A stretch of DNA of 34,829 nucleotides from Phycisphaerales bacterium (GTDB taxonomy: Bacteria; Planctomycetota; Phycisphaerae; Phycisphaerales; SM1A02): contig JABAAC010000129.1 in assembly GCA_014238965.1 (NCBI GenBank), positions 1 to 34,829 on the forward strand, in the 5' to 3' direction. Positions 14,402 to 22,231 of the stretch are shown piece after piece; position 1 is the first letter of the stretch, and every line of letters begins with the position of its first letter. The position numbers and the translations under genes were made by a program. The notes below the pieces were generated by a model. The model was given only the letters and a program-made list of their open reading frames with translations. It ran no database searches and was not told where the DNA came from.

Positions 14402-15514
14402 TTACGAGGCCCCGACGCATCGCCATGCGTCAAGGACTTGCTCGTGAGAGACATCGTCACGAATGACAGCGCCACCACCAGTACATGGCACGACTAGCCG
14501 CAGGGTGCCATCAACCACCTTCTTGTCAAACCGCATTCGCTCAAGTAACTCAGACGCTGGTGCGGGTCCGGGCAATTCCATTGGCAATTGAACTGCCCCA
14601 AGCAAACTGGTGAGTGCTTCAAGCGATGCCTCGTCGAAGGACCCCAGTTTCACACCAACATGTGCTGCAGCGACAAGCCCGATTGAAACGGCCTCGCCGT
14701 GATGTAGATCCAGCGCTGGACGGCCTTCGATGGCGTGGGCGAATGTGTGGCCGAGGTTGAGCAGCATCCGGCTTCCAGCTTCACGCTCGTCCTGAGCAAC
14801 AACACGGGCCTTGACTGCCACGGCCTGTGCAATGAGCGATGCTGCATGCTCAAGGTTGCCCGAGGCGATCGCCGGACCAGTTGTCTGCAGCATGGTCATC
14901 AAGGTCTCATCGCCCAGCAAAGCGTGCTTGACGCACTCGGCAAGGCCACATCGAAGTTCACGCTCAGGCAGTGTCGAGAGGGTCTGCGGATCTGCAAGCA
15001 CCAACTTTGGGGGCCAAAAGGCCCCGGCCAAGTTCTTGCCTAGCCCCCCCCCAACCAAATCTGGCAGGGGCACATTGACGCCAGTCTTGCCGCCAATTGA
15101 GGCATCTACCATTGCCAGCAGCGTCGTGGGAACTTGAATGACATCGATTCCCCGAAGCCATGTGGCCGCAGCAAACCCCGCCACGTCACCGGTCAACCCC
15201 CCACCCACAGCGACGATGGCGTCGTTTCGTCCAAGACCCGCTTGGAGCGCTGCGTCCCACACGTTGGCGACAACCTCGATGGTCTTGCGCACTTCAGCAG
15301 CACGAATGGATGTCTGGCTTACCTCAAAGTCGGCCTCTCGTAACGTGGAGGCAACGGATAGGGCGTGGGATGCAGTCAATGCGTCGTCTGCCACGAGTAG
15401 GACTCGTCTACCGCCAAGCAACGATGCGCACAACCCGCCCAACTGCTCCAATGCGCCTGAGGCAACAATGACGTCGTAGGCACCGCGACTTGCATCGACA
15501 GTCAGGGTGGTCAT
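14402..15514 (-). CDS. aroB: 3-dehydroquinate synthase
   Basis: Converts DAHP to 3-dehydroquinate, the second step of the shikimate pathway, using bound NAD and a divalent metal. Of the 370 residues, the NAD-binding motif IVAVGGGLTGDVAGFAA, the substrate loop MVDASIGGKTGVN, the metal ligands in ELRCGLAECVKHALL, LLNLGHTFAHAIE and LHHGEAVSIG are all present and in order. The start overlaps the preceding membrane protein gene by ATGA. It is followed after 71 bases by the ParA operon, whose CsrA-like leader lies in that gap. No other aro gene is in the window. Confidence 0.97.
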   Translation of the reverse strand: MTTLTVDASRGAYDVIVASGALEQLGGLCASLLGGRRVLLVADDALTASHALSVASTLREADFEVSQTSIRAAEVRKTIEVVANVWDAALQAGLGRNDAIVAVGGGLTGDVAGFAAATWLRGIDVIQVPTTLLAMVDASIGGKTGVNVPLPDLVGGGLGKNLAGAFWPPKLVLADPQTLSTLPERELRCGLAECVKHALLGDETLMTMLQTTGPAIASGNLEHAASLIAQAVAVKARVVAQDEREAGSRMLLNLGHTFAHAIEGRPALDLHHGEAVSIGLVAAAHVGVKLGSFDEASLEALTSLLGAVQLPMELPGPAPASELLERMRFDKKVVDGTLRLVVPCTGGGAVIRDDVSHEQVLDAWRCVGAS

Positions 15515-16128
15515 TGTGAAGATGAAGCGCTGCGCCGCGCCAACTCCGACAGGGCATCCGCCGGGTCGGCCGGCAGTGCGTCTTCTTCTGCAAGATCGCC
15601 AAGCGCCTCGGCGTCATCATCGAACACAATCATTGGCCGACTGCTTGCACGCGACCGAGCGACGAGCACGGATACCACACAAAGGCCCACCATCAACACA
15701 ATCAGTATGCCGAGCATCATGCTCAGATCGCCCATACCGGTGCTTATAGCTGTCGGCGCCTCAGCGGCTTTGACGCGGGGCACCGTTCGAGATTGTCCAG
15801 ATTGATCGCGGTACGACTGCGTGCCGTCAGGCCGCGCCGAAAAATCAACGGCTTGGTTGACGATGAGATGTTCGCCCCAAGCCTGAGGAACGATCGCCAC
15901 CAGCAGACCCTTGGCAGGGTCGCGAATGAACACTTCGAGCATGCCATCTTGGGGTGCGGGAAGTGGTTGCACCTGCTCCACCTTCCCGCTGACACGAACG
16001 CTCGGGGCACCTCGGTGGGTTGCTTGGGTAGCCTGTGCATTGATGCTCGGCGTATCCAGAGGGATGGCCGCTGGCGTCGCAAAGAGCGGCACCATAAGCA
16101 ACCACGGCACGAGCATCTGATAGACCAT
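15511..16128 (-). CDS. Single-pass membrane protein of unknown function
   Basis: A 205-residue protein with an N-terminal signal sequence (residues ~1-21, MLVPWLLMVPLFATPAA), an extracytoplasmic domain (~22-130) with VSGKVEQVQPLPAPQDGMLEVFI and a Gln/Arg-rich stretch, one membrane helix (~136-157, MMLGILIVLMVGLCVVSVLVA), and an acidic cytoplasmic tail with FDDDAEALGDLAEEDALP. I recognise no family. Only seven bases separate its ATG from the 3' end of tRNA-Glu, and there is no Shine-Dalgarno in that gap, so the mRNA probably arises by tRNA processing. Translation may start leaderless-like or at the ATG at 16116. It overlaps aroB by ATGA. Confidence 0.72.
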   Translation of the reverse strand: MVYQMLVPWLLMVPLFATPAAIPLDTPSINAQATQATHRGAPSVRVSGKVEQVQPLPAPQDGMLEVFIRDPAKGLLVAIVPQAWGEHLIVNQAVDFSARPDGTQSYRDQSGQSRTVPRVKAAEAPTAISTGMGDLSMMLGILIVLMVGLCVVSVLVARSRASSRPMIVFDDDAEALGDLAEEDALPADPADALSELARRSASSSQ

Positions 16129-16135
16129 GAAGAAG

Positions 16136-16209
16136 CGACCCCAAGGGGATTCGAACCCCTGTTTCCAGGATGAAAACCTGGCGTCCTGACCTGACTAGAC
16201 GATGGGGTC
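16136..16209 (-). tRNA. tRNA-Glu (anticodon TTC)
   Basis: The minus strand folds as a tRNA: acceptor arms GACCCCA (16209-16203) and TGGGGTC (16143-16137) pair over 7 bp, with discriminator G at 16136. The anticodon stem CCAGG/CCTGG closes the 7-base loop TTTTCAT, giving anticodon TTC. The T arm contains GGTTCGAATCC. CCA is not encoded. A TATCAT element at 16226-16221 lies 11 bases upstream of the 5' end. Confidence 0.97.
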
Positions 16210-16220
16210 TCGGGTTGGGG

Positions 16221-16226
16221 ATGATA
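16221..16226 (-). promoter_or_regulatory. Possible -10 element for tRNA-Glu
   Basis: TATCAT (5 of 6 matches to TATAAT) lies 11 bases before the mature tRNA 5' end in the divergent gap. No good -35 hexamer is found at the right distance, so this is weak. Confidence 0.3.
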
Positions 16227-16245
16227 GCGTCTTGAAGCTCTGCAT

Positions 16246-16893
16246 ATGACCAGCACCCCCACCATCCTGTGTCCACTTGAGTTCGAAGCCCGGGCCCTGG
16301 CCCCACTGCAGCGTGAAGGACTCGCCACTGTGCTGTGCACCGGGCCTGGACCACGACGGGTGGCTACAGCGGTGGCGAACGCAGGAAGTGATGCCCCCTT
16401 GGTCTTAGCAGGCCTGGCCACCGCGTTGACTGACGAATGTGCTGCCGGCGACGTCGTCTGGGCGAACCGAGTCTGCGGCATCGAGGCCACGCCCACTCTG
16501 CATGTTCCTGCCTCATCAAACCCCACTGCACGCGGCGTTGCCATGTGCGCAGTTCGTGATGTCCTGCCGGATCGGCCATGCCGCCTAGCGGTCGCGCGGG
16601 CCACGAATGCCCAGGTTGCTGATCTGGAGTGTCAAACATTCGCAGCAGCGGCTAGCGATCGGAAAGGCCCTTGGGGCATTGTGCGAGGCATCAGCGATGA
16701 CATCAACGCCCAGTTGCCGCCTGTGGAGACATGGGTAGATGCCCATGGCCGCACACGACCAATGCAGGTGGCTCGATGGCTGGCCATCCACCCAGGCTCC
16801 ATTGGCCGCGTCATACGCCTTGGCCGCGATGCAACAACCGCGATGATGGCCGTTCGACGTGTAGTAGTACAGATGCAGGCAACTGGTCCCTGA
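16246..16893 (+). CDS. Nucleoside phosphorylase superfamily protein (HpnG/MTA-SAH nucleosidase-like)
   Basis: A 215-residue protein with the phosphorylase (PNP/UDP) fold. Seen: an opening PTILCPLEFEARAL strand, GPGPRRVATAVANA, then AQVADLECQTFAAAA in place of the usual DMESAAVA helix, and IVRGISDDINAQLPP, the VRxISDxAxxxLP motif with the catalytic Asp. Known relatives are 5'-methylthioadenosine/SAH nucleosidase, futalosine hydrolase and the hopanoid-associated phosphorylase HpnG. The Glu-Cys-Gln variation and the 'EFEA' opening, shared with hopanoid-type proteins, favour the last, but no squalene-hopene cyclase gene is nearby. It is divergent from tRNA-Glu and may be followed by the PagL-like gene after 58 bases. 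Confidence 0.75.
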   Translation: MTSTPTILCPLEFEARALAPLQREGLATVLCTGPGPRRVATAVANAGSDAPLVLAGLATALTDECAAGDVVWANRVCGIEATPTLHVPASSNPTARGVAMCAVRDVLPDRPCRLAVARATNAQVADLECQTFAAAASDRKGPWGIVRGISDDINAQLPPVETWVDAHGRTRPMQVARWLAIHPGSIGRVIRLGRDATTAMMAVRRVVVQMQATGP

Positions 16894-16951
16894 CGCCGCC
16901 TGCGCTGCATGTGGCGGGTAAGGTAGTAGCGGATATGCACAAGGAACTCCC

Positions 16952-17662
16952 ATGCCAGCCGCACTCTTGACGACCGCAGTCGCCCTTCCATTTGCGATTG
17001 GGCCCTCATCCAATACGTCCTTGGAAACACAGTTGCGCAGTGCGCTCACGCCACAGCCCGTCGCAACAGTCAGCCATATGGACGAGCACACGCCTCTGGC
17101 CCCTCTTGATGCCAAGCCGTGGCGCATTGCGTGGCAAGATGCGCCCGACACAGATGAGATTGTGGATTCCACCACGCCTGAAGTACCCCAGTTCGGTGCC
17201 GAAGGCTCAATGCGGTGGACCGTGCTCGGGGGATTCGGCGCCCAAGTTGTTGAACCTCGCAACAAAGAGGCCTTTCTTGGACTTGGTCTGCAGTATTACA
17301 TCGTCGATGGCTTTGCCTTCGCGCCTCAGGTCAAGATGTGGGGATTCTTCCAGAGTGGTCAAGATGCTGTGGGTGGCTCGCTGGACATCTTGTTCCAGTG
17401 GCACATCATTCGGCAAGAGACGTGGTCGTTCTTTGGTGACTTTGGCTGTGGCATGCTCGGGACGAGTGAGAACGTGCCTATCGGCGGATCGCAATTCAAC
17501 TTTACGCCCCAGGCAGGTGTCGGATTCACCTTCGACGTTGGCAACGACCGCCGCGCCGTCGTCGGCGTGAAGTGGCATCACATTTCAAATGCATCCCTAT
17601 ACCGCAACAATCCTGGCCGCGACAGCATTCTTGTCTACGGCGGGCTCAACTTGCCATTTTGA
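16952..17662 (+). CDS. PagL-like lipid A 3-O-deacylase / acyloxyacyl hydrolase family outer membrane protein
   Basis: A 236-residue outer membrane beta-barrel candidate. An N-terminal signal sequence (MPAALLTTAVALPFAIG) is followed by a disordered stretch (~20-70) and then amphipathic strands with aromatic girdle residues, such as GLGLQYYIVDGFAFAPQVKMW and SLDILFQWHIIR. The C-terminal motif VGVKWHHISNASLYRNNPGRD matches the PagL active site HxSN, with the catalytic His and Ser, and the protein ends in Phe as outer membrane proteins do. PagL removes the 3-O acyl chain of lipid A. The start is supported by AAGGA six bases upstream. It implies a lipopolysaccharide-bearing outer membrane. Confidence 0.78.
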   Translation: MPAALLTTAVALPFAIGPSSNTSLETQLRSALTPQPVATVSHMDEHTPLAPLDAKPWRIAWQDAPDTDEIVDSTTPEVPQFGAEGSMRWTVLGGFGAQVVEPRNKEAFLGLGLQYYIVDGFAFAPQVKMWGFFQSGQDAVGGSLDILFQWHIIRQETWSFFGDFGCGMLGTSENVPIGGSQFNFTPQAGVGFTFDVGNDRRAVVGVKWHHISNASLYRNNPGRDSILVYGGLNLPF

Positions 17663-17709
17663 TCTGATGCTCACAGACAAGGTGCTCCACACCCTGTCCA
17701 GCCAAGCCA

Positions 17710-18957
17710 TTACGCCCAACGTTTGAAGACGAGGCTCACATTCGAGCCACCGAAGCCAAAGGTGTTGTTCAGAGCGATGTCGACTGGCCTGTCCTGTGCT
17801 TCATTGGCGACAAAATCAAGGTCCATGCCTTCATCTGGCGAATCAAGGTTGATCGTTGGTGGCAATACGCCCTTTCGCAACGCCTGAATAACAGCAACCG
17901 ACTCAAGGCCGCCCGCAGCACCAAGAGCATGACCAGTCATGGACTTCGTTGATGACATTGCAAGGGTGTAGGCGTGGTCACCAAACAGTGCTTTGGCGGC
18001 ACTGACCTCAGCAATATCTCCAAGCGGGGTCGATGTGCCATGCGCGTTGATATACCCCACTGCGTCAGGCGCGATGCCCGCGTCTTGCAACGCAAACTTC
18101 ATGGCCATGTGCGCGCCGGCGCCGTCTGGATCCGGCGCGGCAATGTGATGCGCGTCCCCGGTAATGCCAAAGCCGACAACTTCGGCAAGGATGTCCGCCC
18201 CACGGGCCTTGGCGTGCTCGAATTCCTCAAGCACTAAAATTGCAGCTCCTTCAGAGAGTACAAAGCCATCCCGATCCACATCAAAGGGGCGTGAGGCACG
18301 CTCTGGTTCATCGTTTCGAGTTGACAGCGCTTTCATCACGCCAAAAGCGGAGATGCACAACCGCGATACGGCCGCTTCACTACCCCCGGCAAGGACGATG
18401 TCGACCGTGCCACGCTGAATCTGAGTGAAGGCGTCGGCGATGGCATGTCCACCCGTGGCACATGCGGTCGCGGGCGCCATATTCCACCCCTTCAGATTGA
18501 ATTTGATCGAGGTGTGCCCAGCTGTGGCGTTGACCATGAGCCGAGGCACGACAAATGGGGTCAACCGCCGAGGTCCCTTAGCCTCCAGACGACCAATTTG
18601 CTCTTCAATTGTGATGATGCCGCCGATACCCGAACCAATAGCGACGCCACGCCGATATGGATCGCCGCTGCCAAAGTCGAAACCGCAATGCTCTACCGCT
18701 TCGGTTGCTGCTGCGACCCCAAGTTGGGCAACGCGATCAACTTTCTTCGCCTCTCGTGCATCCATGGCACGCGTGGGGTCAAAGCCACGAACCTGCCCGG
18801 CAATCGTGGTGGGCCACTGTTCGTCGTACTCAAATGCATCGATCGTTGACACACCTGATCGGCCCGCTGTCAGCGACGACCAGAATGACTCCACATCCAA
18901 GCCGACGTTGGTCACGGCACCAAGGCCGGTCACGACAACTCGTCTTTTCTCACTCAT
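17710..18957 (-). CDS. fabF: 3-oxoacyl-ACP synthase II
   Basis: Elongating condensing enzyme of type II fatty acid synthesis, joining malonyl-ACP with acyl-ACP in the cytoplasm. The 415 residues start with RRVVVTGLGAVTNVG. The nucleophilic Cys lies in PATACATGGHAIADA (about residue 166), and the catalytic histidines are in NAHGTSTPLGD and KSMTGHALGAAG, followed by the end motif NNTFGFGGSN. GGGAG seven bases upstream supports the ATG at 18957. It is last in the fab gene run, 168 bases after acpP; that gap contains GT-rich inverted sequence but no clear promoter. Confidence 0.97.
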   Translation of the reverse strand: MSEKRRVVVTGLGAVTNVGLDVESFWSSLTAGRSGVSTIDAFEYDEQWPTTIAGQVRGFDPTRAMDAREAKKVDRVAQLGVAAATEAVEHCGFDFGSGDPYRRGVAIGSGIGGIITIEEQIGRLEAKGPRRLTPFVVPRLMVNATAGHTSIKFNLKGWNMAPATACATGGHAIADAFTQIQRGTVDIVLAGGSEAAVSRLCISAFGVMKALSTRNDEPERASRPFDVDRDGFVLSEGAAILVLEEFEHAKARGADILAEVVGFGITGDAHHIAAPDPDGAGAHMAMKFALQDAGIAPDAVGYINAHGTSTPLGDIAEVSAAKALFGDHAYTLAMSSTKSMTGHALGAAGGLESVAVIQALRKGVLPPTINLDSPDEGMDLDFVANEAQDRPVDIALNNTFGFGGSNVSLVFKRWA

Positions 18958-19125
18958 GTGAAAACTCCCGACGCCTATGCCTCATTGGCATCATGTTGGC
19001 ATCAGCGACAGGTCGCCGCCGGTACGTGGCTCACGACCAAAGTCACGAACACGCACCCACAAACACACGCATCGGCGCAGGCCGCACAGGAAACACGTGT
19101 GGCCGTGTGTGGAAATCACGCCAAC

Positions 19126-19380
19126 TCAGGAAGCTTGCGACTTGGCTGCCTTGAGGATGTACTCAATCGCGCTCCCGACCGTTTGGATTTTCTCCGCTTG
19201 GTCATCGGGAATGGATGTCTCAAACTCATCTTCGAATTCCATCACCAACTCGACAGTGTCGAGGCTATCGGCGTTGAGGTCGGCTGCAAAACTCGTATCA
19301 CGAGTGATCTCAGCTTTTTCAACGCCCATCTGTTCGGCGACAATTTCGATGACCTTTGTTTCGACCTCAGATTCGGTCAC
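19126..19380 (-). CDS. acpP: Acyl carrier protein
   Basis: Carries growing acyl chains on a phosphopantetheine arm. The 84 residues include [20 protein letters not shown], with the modified Ser at about residue 39 in the invariant DSLD. The acidic helix and overall length are typical. The start is GTG at 19380 ([10 protein letters not shown]), set by the ribosome site GAGGAG seven bases upstream. The longer open frame to 19548 has no domain support and contains the promoter region. A TTGCCG/TAGAAT promoter just upstream would let acpP be made at a higher level than the rest of the fab cluster. Confidence 0.96.
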   Translation of the reverse strand: MTESEVETKVIEIVAEQMGVEKAEITRDTSFAADLNADSLDTVELVMEFEDEFETSIPDDQAEKIQTVGSAIEYILKAAKSQAS

Positions 19381-19423
19381 AGTACTTCTCCTCAGTGGCG
19401 GGGCCGCCGCCAAACGTTCGGGC

Positions 19424-19453
19424 ATTCTACCGCACCGACATGCCTGTCGGCAA
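19424..19453 (-). promoter_or_regulatory. Sigma-70-type promoter for acpP-fabF
   Basis: -35 TTGCCG (19453-19448), 18-bp spacer, -10 TAGAAT (19429-19424; 5 of 6 matches). It lies in the 210-base gap between fabG and acpP, so transcription would start near 19417, leaving a leader of about 37 bases with GAGGAG. Confidence 0.6.
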
Positions 19454-19590
19454 ACGGTGCCTCGTGGGCCGAGGCCAGTGCGATTGAAAGGTGCGACAAT
19501 GGGCCATAGAGCGATCCGCGGTAGGAAGCGTAGACATTGGGCCATCAACCGCCCTCTGGCCCTCGATCGCTGACCACATGCCTCAGTGCC

Positions 19591-20355
19591 CTAGCCCATC
19601 CAGCCACCGTCAACGCACAACACTTGGCCCGTGATGTATGCCGCCTCATCAGAGGCAAGAAAGGCCACAGCATGAGCGATTTCATCGGACGTTCCAGCCC
19701 GACGTGCCGGCAGCCGCTTTACAGCCTCAGCGAGCATGTCCGCGGGCAAGGCCGCGGTCATGTCCGTTTCGATGAAGCCTGGTGCTACGACATTGGCCGT
19801 GACACCCTTGGCGCCCAATTCCTTGCCAATGGATTTGGTCAAGCCAACCAATCCAGCCTTGGCGGCGGCGTAGTTAGCCTGTCCGCTGTTGCCAAACAAG
19901 CCCACGACTGAACTGATGTTAATAATGCGGCCAAATCGGCCACGCATCATGGGGCGGGCCGCTGCGCGGCACAGGCGAAAGACGCTTCGCAAATTAAGGT
20001 GGATGACCTCGTCGAAGTCGTCATCTGACATACGCAAAATCAGGCCATCTCGCGTCACACCTGCGTTGTTGACCAGAATGTCCACGCGGCCGTGGGTTTT
20101 GAGAACACCTTCCATCAGGCTATCGACTGCCGCATCATCACCAAGATCACAAACAAGCGACTCAGCGCTATAGCCCAATGTATGGATGCCATCGACGACC
20201 GAAGAAAGTGCGGCCTGGCTTCTTGCGACACACACTACATGTCGACCAGCCGCCGCAAGATGCTCGGCAATGGCCTTCCCGATCCCCCGACTCGCCCCAG
20301 TAACAATGGCGAGGCGTCGATCCTCCGATGCATCAGGCTTCGTTGATGGTGCGAT
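19591..20355 (-). CDS. fabG: 3-oxoacyl-ACP reductase, apparent ATC start
   Basis: NADPH-dependent short-chain dehydrogenase that reduces 3-oxoacyl-ACP. The translation holds LAIVTGASRGIGKAIA (coenzyme Gly-rich motif), ILVNNAGVTRD, NISSVVGLFG and the catalytic YAAAKAG with Tyr/Lys, ending ITGQVLCVDGGWMG, so the protein is complete and normal. No ATG, GTG, TTG or CTG exists in frame between the upstream stop (20376-20374) and the TGASRGIG motif. AGGAG at 20368-20364 sits eight bases before an in-frame ATC at 20355, giving 254 residues beginning (M)APSTKPDASEDRRLAIV. An alternative GTG at 20235 would delete the coenzyme-binding motif and is not credible. Sequence error or a non-standard start (as known for infC and pcnB) are the two readings. 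It lies in the fab run, 59 bases after a lipoprotein gene. Confidence 0.9.
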   Translation of the reverse strand: MAPSTKPDASEDRRLAIVTGASRGIGKAIAEHLAAAGRHVVCVARSQAALSSVVDGIHTLGYSAESLVCDLGDDAAVDSLMEGVLKTHGRVDILVNNAGVTRDGLILRMSDDDFDEVIHLNLRSVFRLCRAAARPMMRGRFGRIINISSVVGLFGNSGQANYAAAKAGLVGLTKSIGKELGAKGVTANVVAPGFIETDMTAALPADMLAEAVKRLPARRAGTSDEIAHAVAFLASDEAAYITGQVLCVDGGWMG

Positions 20356-20368
20356 GGCAAAGGCTCCT
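20353..20368 (-). promoter_or_regulatory. Ribosome binding site and apparent ATC start codon of fabG
   Basis: AGGAG (20368-20364), 8-base spacer, then ATC (20355-20353). No standard start codon is in frame here, so this site decides the start. In E. coli infC the AUU start makes translation sensitive to initiation factor 3; a similar restraint on FabG could be the purpose. Confidence 0.55.
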
Positions 20369-20414
20369 GTCGCTCAATGTGAACATGTGCTCAAAATACC
20401 CAGAAAGAAAGTGA

Positions 20415-21263
20415 CTACGGCCCAAATGCCGGGGCGCCGCCGCCGCCGAACCCTTGGGGACGTTGCCCGCCACCAGTTGGTCCATCACCCTCGTTGTTGT
20501 TGGCTCCATTGATGTCCAGCACCTTAAGCACCAAATCGGGCTGCAGCGCAGTTTCATGCCACGACGCAACCATGTTGCTCCAGTCTTCAAACGGCTTCTC
20601 GCCCAGATTGTCAATCATGTTGGGCAAGCCAGGTGCAGCGAACAAGGCAACTTGCGAACCATCAGACCAACTCCAGTTGTCGGATGTTGACACCTCAGCC
20701 TCGCCGGACTTGGTGAACTCATTTGAATAGCCCGGCCAATAGAACGCTGCCTCGCCCGATGGGACAGGCCCCGCAATAACCCACATTTGTGCCGACAGAT
20801 GCTCTGGAAATTCCCAAATGACCAACATTGCGTCCTCGCCAAAGACGCGACCAAACTCCAGATCGACGCGCTCGACTGCTGCACGTGCATCGGCAAAGGC
20901 TGGATTAGCCAGCATGCCTTCAACCGAGGCGTCGGTACCCGAGAGTCGCTTTGCCAGCGCACGGTCATCCTCTAGCATGGCTTGCACAAACAGCAAGCCC
21001 GCGGCACGTATCGCACAGTAACGGTGCGCCAATTCCTCGTCCATGTGAATCCGACTGTCGATTTCCAACTCGGTAATCATTTCTGAAACCGGTCGTGACT
21101 TTGGCTTTTCCTTCTGAACAACAGGCGGTGGTGGCGGCGGAGGCGGCGGGGGATCTTCACTACAGCCTGTAGTGAATGTCACACCCGCAAGCAGCAAGGG
21201 CGCTGCAAGGAACATCGACAGTACTTTTGCCTCAGGAAACATGCGTCGTATCGGGTTCATCAT
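20415..21263 (-). CDS. Proline-rich lipoprotein inserted in the fab cluster
   Basis: A 282-residue putative lipoprotein. The ATG at 21263 gives MMNPIRRMFPEAKVL, then a hydrophobic stretch and FTTGC lipobox (Cys at about residue 34). Ten consecutive prolines follow immediately, then a Lys/Ser linker and a globular domain (~70-260) with MDEELAHRYCAIRAAGLLFVQAML and WSWSDGSQVALFAAPG. The C-terminus is Gly/Gln-rich (GQRPQGFGGGGAPAFGP). GAAGG ten bases upstream supports this start, which overlaps fabD by 32 bases. A long proline run needs EF-P for translation. Function unknown; I recognise no family. It is not a normal member of fab operons. Confidence 0.72.
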   Translation of the reverse strand: MMNPIRRMFPEAKVLSMFLAAPLLLAGVTFTTGCSEDPPPPPPPPPPVVQKEKPKSRPVSEMITELEIDSRIHMDEELAHRYCAIRAAGLLFVQAMLEDDRALAKRLSGTDASVEGMLANPAFADARAAVERVDLEFGRVFGEDAMLVIWEFPEHLSAQMWVIAGPVPSGEAAFYWPGYSNEFTKSGEAEVSTSDNWSWSDGSQVALFAAPGLPNMIDNLGEKPFEDWSNMVASWHETALQPDLVLKVLDINGANNNEGDGPTGGGQRPQGFGGGGAPAFGP

Positions 21264-22185
21264 GATTGTGTACCTTCGCAGTTCGATCCACGCGACGCAA
21301 TAAGCCCCGCAAAACGCGACCTGGAGCAAGTTCTGTAAACTCAACGTGCCCGGCACTGATCATAGCCGCGGCCTGATCGGCCCACCGAACCGGGTTGGTG
21401 AGTTGGTCGACCAGTGCTTGTCGAATCGTCTCTGGGTCCGCTTCGTGTCGGTCAGCTGTGACGTTTGACCATACATCGCACACGGGCGATCGCACCTCAA
21501 CATCGGCAAGCACCTCCGCTAGGCCCTCGGCCGCTGGGCCCATATGTGCTGAGTGGAACGCCCCTGCAACCGACAGGGGCGTTGCTCGAAGCGACTGCTC
21601 AGCGCACGCATCAGCAGCAGCGGCGCAAGCCGCCGCATCACCACTGAGCACAATTTGCCCAGGCGCGTTGAGATTAGCTGGAACAAGAACACCATCGGCA
21701 GTCCCCATCCCGACTAACACCTCGTCGCAAAAGGCCTGCGCATCGTCTTGGTCAAGACCCATGACGGCAACCATGCCACCCTCAGATGATTCAGCTGCCT
21801 GCTGCATCAATCGACCACGTTGGGCAACCAGTTCAAGCCCGTCTTCAAACGAGAAGGCACCAGCAAGATGGAGCGCCGTATATTCCCCCAGTGACAGGCC
21901 CGCTGTTGCCGCAGGTGTCGGCGAGTCGCCATCATTGAGTCCGTGCCAACAAGCCACAGAACAGACATAAATTGCAGGCTGGCTTACATCGGTGCGGTCC
22001 AGCACATCGGCGGGGCCATCAACACAGAGGCTCGACAGGGGCGCATCAAATCGATTTGCCAGCAAGGCATCCGCGCGATCGAAGATGGCCTTTGCTGCGT
22101 GCGACGACTGCATCCACACGCGGCCCATGCCCACGGATTGCGCCCCTTGGCCGGGGCAAAGAACGACCTGTTCGCTGGTGCTCAT
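21232..22185 (-). CDS. fabD: Malonyl-CoA:ACP transacylase
   Basis: Loads malonyl from malonyl-CoA onto acyl carrier protein for chain elongation. The 317 residues show the GQGAQ opening, the serine nucleophile in GLSLGEYTAL (about residue 98), the QRGRLMQ helix with its Arg, a GMVAVMG strand and the catalytic His in VAGAFHSAHM. Length is normal. It is transcribed after fabH with a 46-base gap, and its last 32 bases overlap the lipoprotein gene. Confidence 0.95.
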   Translation of the reverse strand: MSTSEQVVLCPGQGAQSVGMGRVWMQSSHAAKAIFDRADALLANRFDAPLSSLCVDGPADVLDRTDVSQPAIYVCSVACWHGLNDGDSPTPAATAGLSLGEYTALHLAGAFSFEDGLELVAQRGRLMQQAAESSEGGMVAVMGLDQDDAQAFCDEVLVGMGTADGVLVPANLNAPGQIVLSGDAAACAAAADACAEQSLRATPLSVAGAFHSAHMGPAAEGLAEVLADVEVRSPVCDVWSNVTADRHEADPETIRQALVDQLTNPVRWADQAAAMISAGHVEFTELAPGRVLRGLLRRVDRTAKVHNHDEPDTTHVS

Positions 22186-22231
22186 CTAAAGCAGATTATA
22201 GGTCAGGACGCCGCAGCGGGCATGTAGCAAG

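Noticed and set aside
18425-18961. 178-codon plus-strand frame
   Set aside because: Antisense to fabF, whose catalytic motifs are intact.
19591-20235. fabG starting at GTG 20235
   Set aside because: It would remove the TGASRGIG coenzyme motif and the first strand, which are clearly encoded upstream in the same frame.
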